From: Sanderia malayensis
Lineage: Eukaryota; Cnidaria; Scyphozoa; Semaeostomeae; Pelagiidae
Direction: 5' to 3'
Assembly (NCBI GenBank): GCA_013076295.1
Contig: RQOL01000855.1
Location: forward strand, 558,001-622,000
DNA length: 64,000 nt
In this document: one piece after another, positions 60,633-64,000 of the stretch
Position numbering within the stretch: position 1 is the stretch's first letter
How the letters are laid out: every line of letters begins with the position of its first letter
Position numbers and translations under genes: made by a program
The notes under the pieces: generated by a model
What the model was told of the DNA's origin: nothing
Database searches by the model: none
The model's input: the letters and a program-made list of their open reading frames with translations, nothing else

Positions 60633-60878
60633 CTTTTGTTCATCTAAAAAATCGAATATTAAAAGCAAATATTCAACAGATATACACACAAATCTAAAGT
60701 AAAAGATTCAGGATTTCTTTAATTGAACATCATCTCAAAGACTAAATTCTAAACTAATTTCACCCTGTAGGAGACCGAAGGGAAATGGGAATCTGTTCGT
60801 GTGTTTGTCACCTTAACCTAGTTCGAGATACTGAGACTTGCCAAGGTTTAATTGTATACGCTTGATTATTTTTCATAG

Positions 60879-61426
60879 GAACTTGGCTGTGGCTGGATGC
60901 ATTGAAAAAGCAGATAAAAGAACAACAAAAACAAGGTTTGATGCCATGGAAGAAAGACATCGAAGTGATAATGAGGCATAAACGTGGTACCAGAGTCGGG
61001 CCACTGCTAAGCGATGTCAATCAAAAGCAATCCGAGATGAGCAAAAGCAATCTGATTGAATCTCGATTGAAATCGAAACTAAAGCGAATATCCGAGGTAA
61101 GTGGAGTTCATTGAAGGGTTGACCTTGACAGATTGGCATTGCTTCTTCCACGTTTTAGCCCTCTGTTTTAGCTGCCATCGATCTTACAAATAGTTGTATG
61201 TGGTACTTTTCTAGGCTCACTATACCGCGATTTCATTAACTGTACATGTTTGCTGTGATATTTCCGTTTTCCAAATTCCAGCCATGTTATTTTTATTTTG
61301 CAGCTGACCCAAAAGCTGTTGTTTGATGAGCATTCCTCATTTGAAAAGCAAAAACCATTGCTAATGAACAGCTTAAGGAAAGAATTTGACGAGGCAGAAG
61401 CACTCTTGGCATCATCATGTCCATAA
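60879..61426 (+). pseudogene. duplicated last two exons of the 1616-aa secreted-protein gene
   Basis: Exons 60879-61096 and 61304-61426 match 40486-40703 and 40895-41017 in length, splice sites and phase. The duplicated block runs from about 60750 to 61675 and includes the poly(A) signal (61616-61621). No upstream exons of the gene are nearby, so it is probably a gene fragment. The frames are nevertheless intact. In the last exon all five base changes are synonymous; in the other, about half change an amino acid. Confidence 0.75.
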
Positions 61427-61676
61427 AATTGCTGTTAATATTGCTAATATTGCATTGGATTTCATTGTCTTCCCTGCAGTACAGCATCAAAGGTAAGTGC
61501 TCGTTTTCATAGTATAGAAAAGACTCCAGCAGTCTACATGTCTTTTTTGACAAAGATGGTGTTAAGGAATATGAAATGCTTCCACCTTGAAAGATATGAT
61601 TATAAATGATAAATGAATAAAGAATCTGTAGTTTAAGATATTGTTATGTATTTGTCCAAATAATAATACTTCAATC

Positions 61677-61760
61677 AGTGGCGTAGCTAGAGGGGGGCAG
61701 GGGGGCGGCTGCCCCCCCCCCATCAACCTTTTCCAGCTGCTTGTCGGAAATTTGTCGGAA
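61677..61760. mobile_element. end of a hAT-like element (GTGGCGTAGCTAG type)
   Basis: CAGTGGCGTAGCTAG followed by a G run, then a C run, is the usual left end of a hAT family seen in many aquatic animals. It starts exactly where similarity to the duplicated gene fragment ends. No matching right end was found, probably because the LTR element at 61895 disrupted it. Confidence 0.4.
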
Positions 61761-61894
61761 AATTTGTCGGAAAGTTAAACACGTGAAAAAGTTTGTCAAC
61801 AAATATATTTTTCAAGCTTCAACCTTAGGGCCTGTTTTTATATGAGAAAAAACACCTCAGGTAGTGCTTTGTGTAGATTCCACCTCTCGTGAAG

Positions 61895-63728
61895 TGTGTC
61901 ACAAATTATTATGTAAGCCTCTCGTTTTTCATTCATTTATTCTTGTCTCGGTTACTCAGTGGGTGCGGGGTTTCCTAAGTATTGTCTTATTGTTTTCTTA
62001 GTTCGTTTACGTCAGTTACATTATTAAATAACCTAACCCTTCCTTTTGTCTGTCAACACCAGCTTGTAGTTTTACGTATGTCTGTAACTAATTTTAGATT
62101 CTGTTTGTGTATAAATTCGTTATGTAATTCAGTAGAAAAGAGAATCAACCATGGGTTAAGATCAAAATGACCAGAAGTGCACCAAAGCAGTTTTTTCTGT
62201 TCTCGAAGCACTTTTCGGGTCTGTGACAATTTGGTGACAGGAGCGGGATCACATCGAGCTGAAACTCTCGACGAGCCCGAAGAAAGATGGTTGTTGGATT
62301 TGTCAATATGTATTGGAAAGAAAGAGAAAGTGCAAGAGAAACAAGCAAACAGTCTGGTGTTAAAGAGACGATGATTTGATTCGTTTGTGTTCGTTGGTTG
62401 TTGGTCAGATGGTTTTGCCTGAAAGCAACTTGTGAATATGGATTTCTATGTCGAGGTTAACGTGAGTTTCTTTGCTTGTTGGATATGTTCTAGGTCGTAA
62501 TGGTTTGGATAATTTGGAAGTGTCGATGTTTTGATTGTTTCTTTATTAGGGTCCGTTATATAGCTGTTTTGTAAGTTTATGATTGAATTTTGTTATTTCG
62601 TGTGATATCTGTTGAAGCAACTTTTGGTTAAGATGTTTTAGAAGAAAGAGGTTTGTGAGTCTAGGTCTTTATAAAGGAAAGCGATGTTATGGTATGATGA
62701 AAGGTTGAAATTCAGTTGACTAATTGTCGGAAGTTTGGCTATTCGAAGCTCTGTAGTTTATCTACCTGTTTGATTCTGAGTGCGTATTCAGTCTTTATTG
62801 TGGAAGAACCATCGGTGGTTTAGCTTTGGTTTTGGATGGGTGTTGGCAGTGGCCGCCCATGGAAAGCTATGATGGTTAGCAGTTTTGATTGTACCGAGCT
62901 GGCTTAAAAGCGGTCGTAGCACAACTAGAATTCAGCAGTTTGGCATCAAATTGATAGTCCATGAAAGAGCCAGATATCAGTCACATGGACGGAAGACAAG
63001 AAGTCAGTGGTTCTGTGAGTCTTACAACATCACCTGATCTGGTCAAATATTCTGAAAAGTTTCTTAGCAGAGCATCTGAAAACGGTGTGCAGGAAGTTCA
63101 GTAATTTTGATCAGAGAAAACAGTGTTTACAGACGAGAAGAACAAAGATGTGATTTCTGAATTGACGAGTCAAGGGAACAAAGAACTGATTCCGTGAACA
63201 AAGTTGCAAGGGAAGAAAGTAGCAAAATTTATATGACAGAGAACTGAAAGAGAAATATATATCTATAACATGGTAATTCATTGGACTTGTTGATTTAAAT
63301 TTTTTATAGCAATTTTATAGCACTTTTGGTATTTGACTTGTAAGATTAATAAGGTAAATTATTTTCAATAATTTAATTAATCTTAGGGGGGACGTGTGTC
63401 ACAAATTATTATGTAAGCCTCTCGTTTTTCATTCATTTATTCTTGTCTCGGTTACTCAGTGGGTGCGGGGTTTCCTAAGTATTGTCTTATTGTTTTCTTT
63501 GTTCGTTTACGTCAGTTACATTATTAAATAACCTAACCCTTCCTTTTGTCTGTCAACACCAGCTTGTAGTTTTACGTATGTCTGTAACTAATTTTAGATT
63601 CTGTTTGTGTATAAATTCGTTATGTAATTCAGTAGAAAAGAGAATCAACCATGGGTTAAGATCAAAATGACCAGAAGTGCACCAAAGCAGTTTTTTCTGT
63701 TCTCGAAGCACTTTTCGGGTCTGTGACA
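61895..63728 (+). mobile_element. non-autonomous LTR retrotransposon (LARD/TRIM-like)
   Basis: Two 334-bp LTRs (61895-62228 and 63395-63728) start TGTGTCACAA and end CTGTGACA. They appear to differ by only about two adjacent bases (CTTAGTTCG against CTTTGTTCG). A primer-binding-like TTTGGTGACAGGAGCGG follows LTR 1 and a polypurine tract AGGGGGGACG precedes LTR 2. The 1.17-kb interior has no gag, protease or RT frame. The near-identity of the LTRs implies a young insertion. A target duplication was not clear. Confidence 0.88.
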
Positions 63729-64000
63729 AGTGAAATCTCACTATACCTGTGGTGTGGATGATTTTATATTTGTCATATAAACGCAATTTGAAAAGTACAA
63801 AGGATCCTACTGGATAGTGACATTTTTTGAACTGTTTTTAATAGAGCTCCACACTCCTCATATCCATTTATTTCGTAAGCAACTCAATTTTGACATTTTT
63901 GGCTCTTACCATTGCGACATAATCAGTCAAAACAAAAAGTTCTCTTGTTTCAAATATACCTGCTGACACGAACGCTGGTTCAGGTTTCATTTCATTTTAA
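63729..64000. other. right-edge sequence, nothing firmly assigned
   Basis: No feature is supported. A minus-strand stretch at 63959-63910 has an acceptor, 50 open bases and a GTAAGA donor and could be a short exon, but there is no partner to test it. Confidence 0.3.

Noticed and set aside
63910..63959. Possible 50-bp minus-strand exon ending at a GTAAGA donor
   Set aside because: Too short and without any partner exon or recognisable domain.
1..64000. CRISPR arrays, operons, ribosome binding sites and bacterial-type terminators
   Set aside because: The DNA is eukaryotic; the tandem repeats seen are satellites, microsatellites or splice-site duplications, not spaced CRISPR repeats.

Overview
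This is a window of AT-rich nuclear DNA from an animal. Split genes with GT-AG introns, a U1 snRNA gene, a p24 cargo receptor, 14-3-3, ASCC2, CUB-domain exons and F-box proteins all point to Metazoa. The dense mix of hAT-type miniature elements, a CR1-type LINE and fold-back elements is typical of aquatic invertebrates such as sponges and cnidarians. I cannot name the species from sequence alone.

Layout. 1-4374 (-): eight exons of ASCC2, running off the left edge. 6529-7305 (+): intronless 14-3-3. 8640-10400: repeats, including a tRNA-like SINE split by a hAT-type MITE. 10789-10953 (+): a U1 snRNA gene. 11503-20025 (+): a 13-exon F-box/LRR gene, predicted 1216 aa, with a long disordered N-terminus carrying a small zinc ribbon. 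25835-21888 (-): a 5-exon F-box gene, predicted 630 aa, family unrecognised, convergent with the F-box/LRR gene. 26703-28342 (+): a 3-exon p24/TMED gene. 30074-41017 (+): a 15-exon gene for a predicted secreted protein of 1616 aa, family unrecognised. For every multi-exon model except the two edge or incomplete ones (ASCC2 and CUB), all exon phases join without a stop and the total length is divisible by three.

From 41 kb rightward the window is mostly mobile DNA: an ISXO2/Merlin-like transposase relic, relics of a TE-borne nuclease-like protein, a 3.4-kb palindrome with two 1563-bp arms, a TTAA-flanked fold-back element, a deleted CR1-type LINE, a 234-bp satellite array, a helicase relic and a young non-autonomous LTR retrotransposon. 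Scattered through these are minus-strand exons of one or two CUB-domain/transmembrane genes, and a duplicated copy of the last two exons of the 1616-aa gene.

Most striking: six intact short elements of five types are flanked by exact 8-bp duplications (hAT signature); two copies of another family have exact 7-bp duplications; a 5' splice site is tandemly triplicated in the 1616-aa gene; and the U1 gene has compensated stems but changed protein-binding loops. Exon joins are my reading of splice sites and phase, not transcript evidence.
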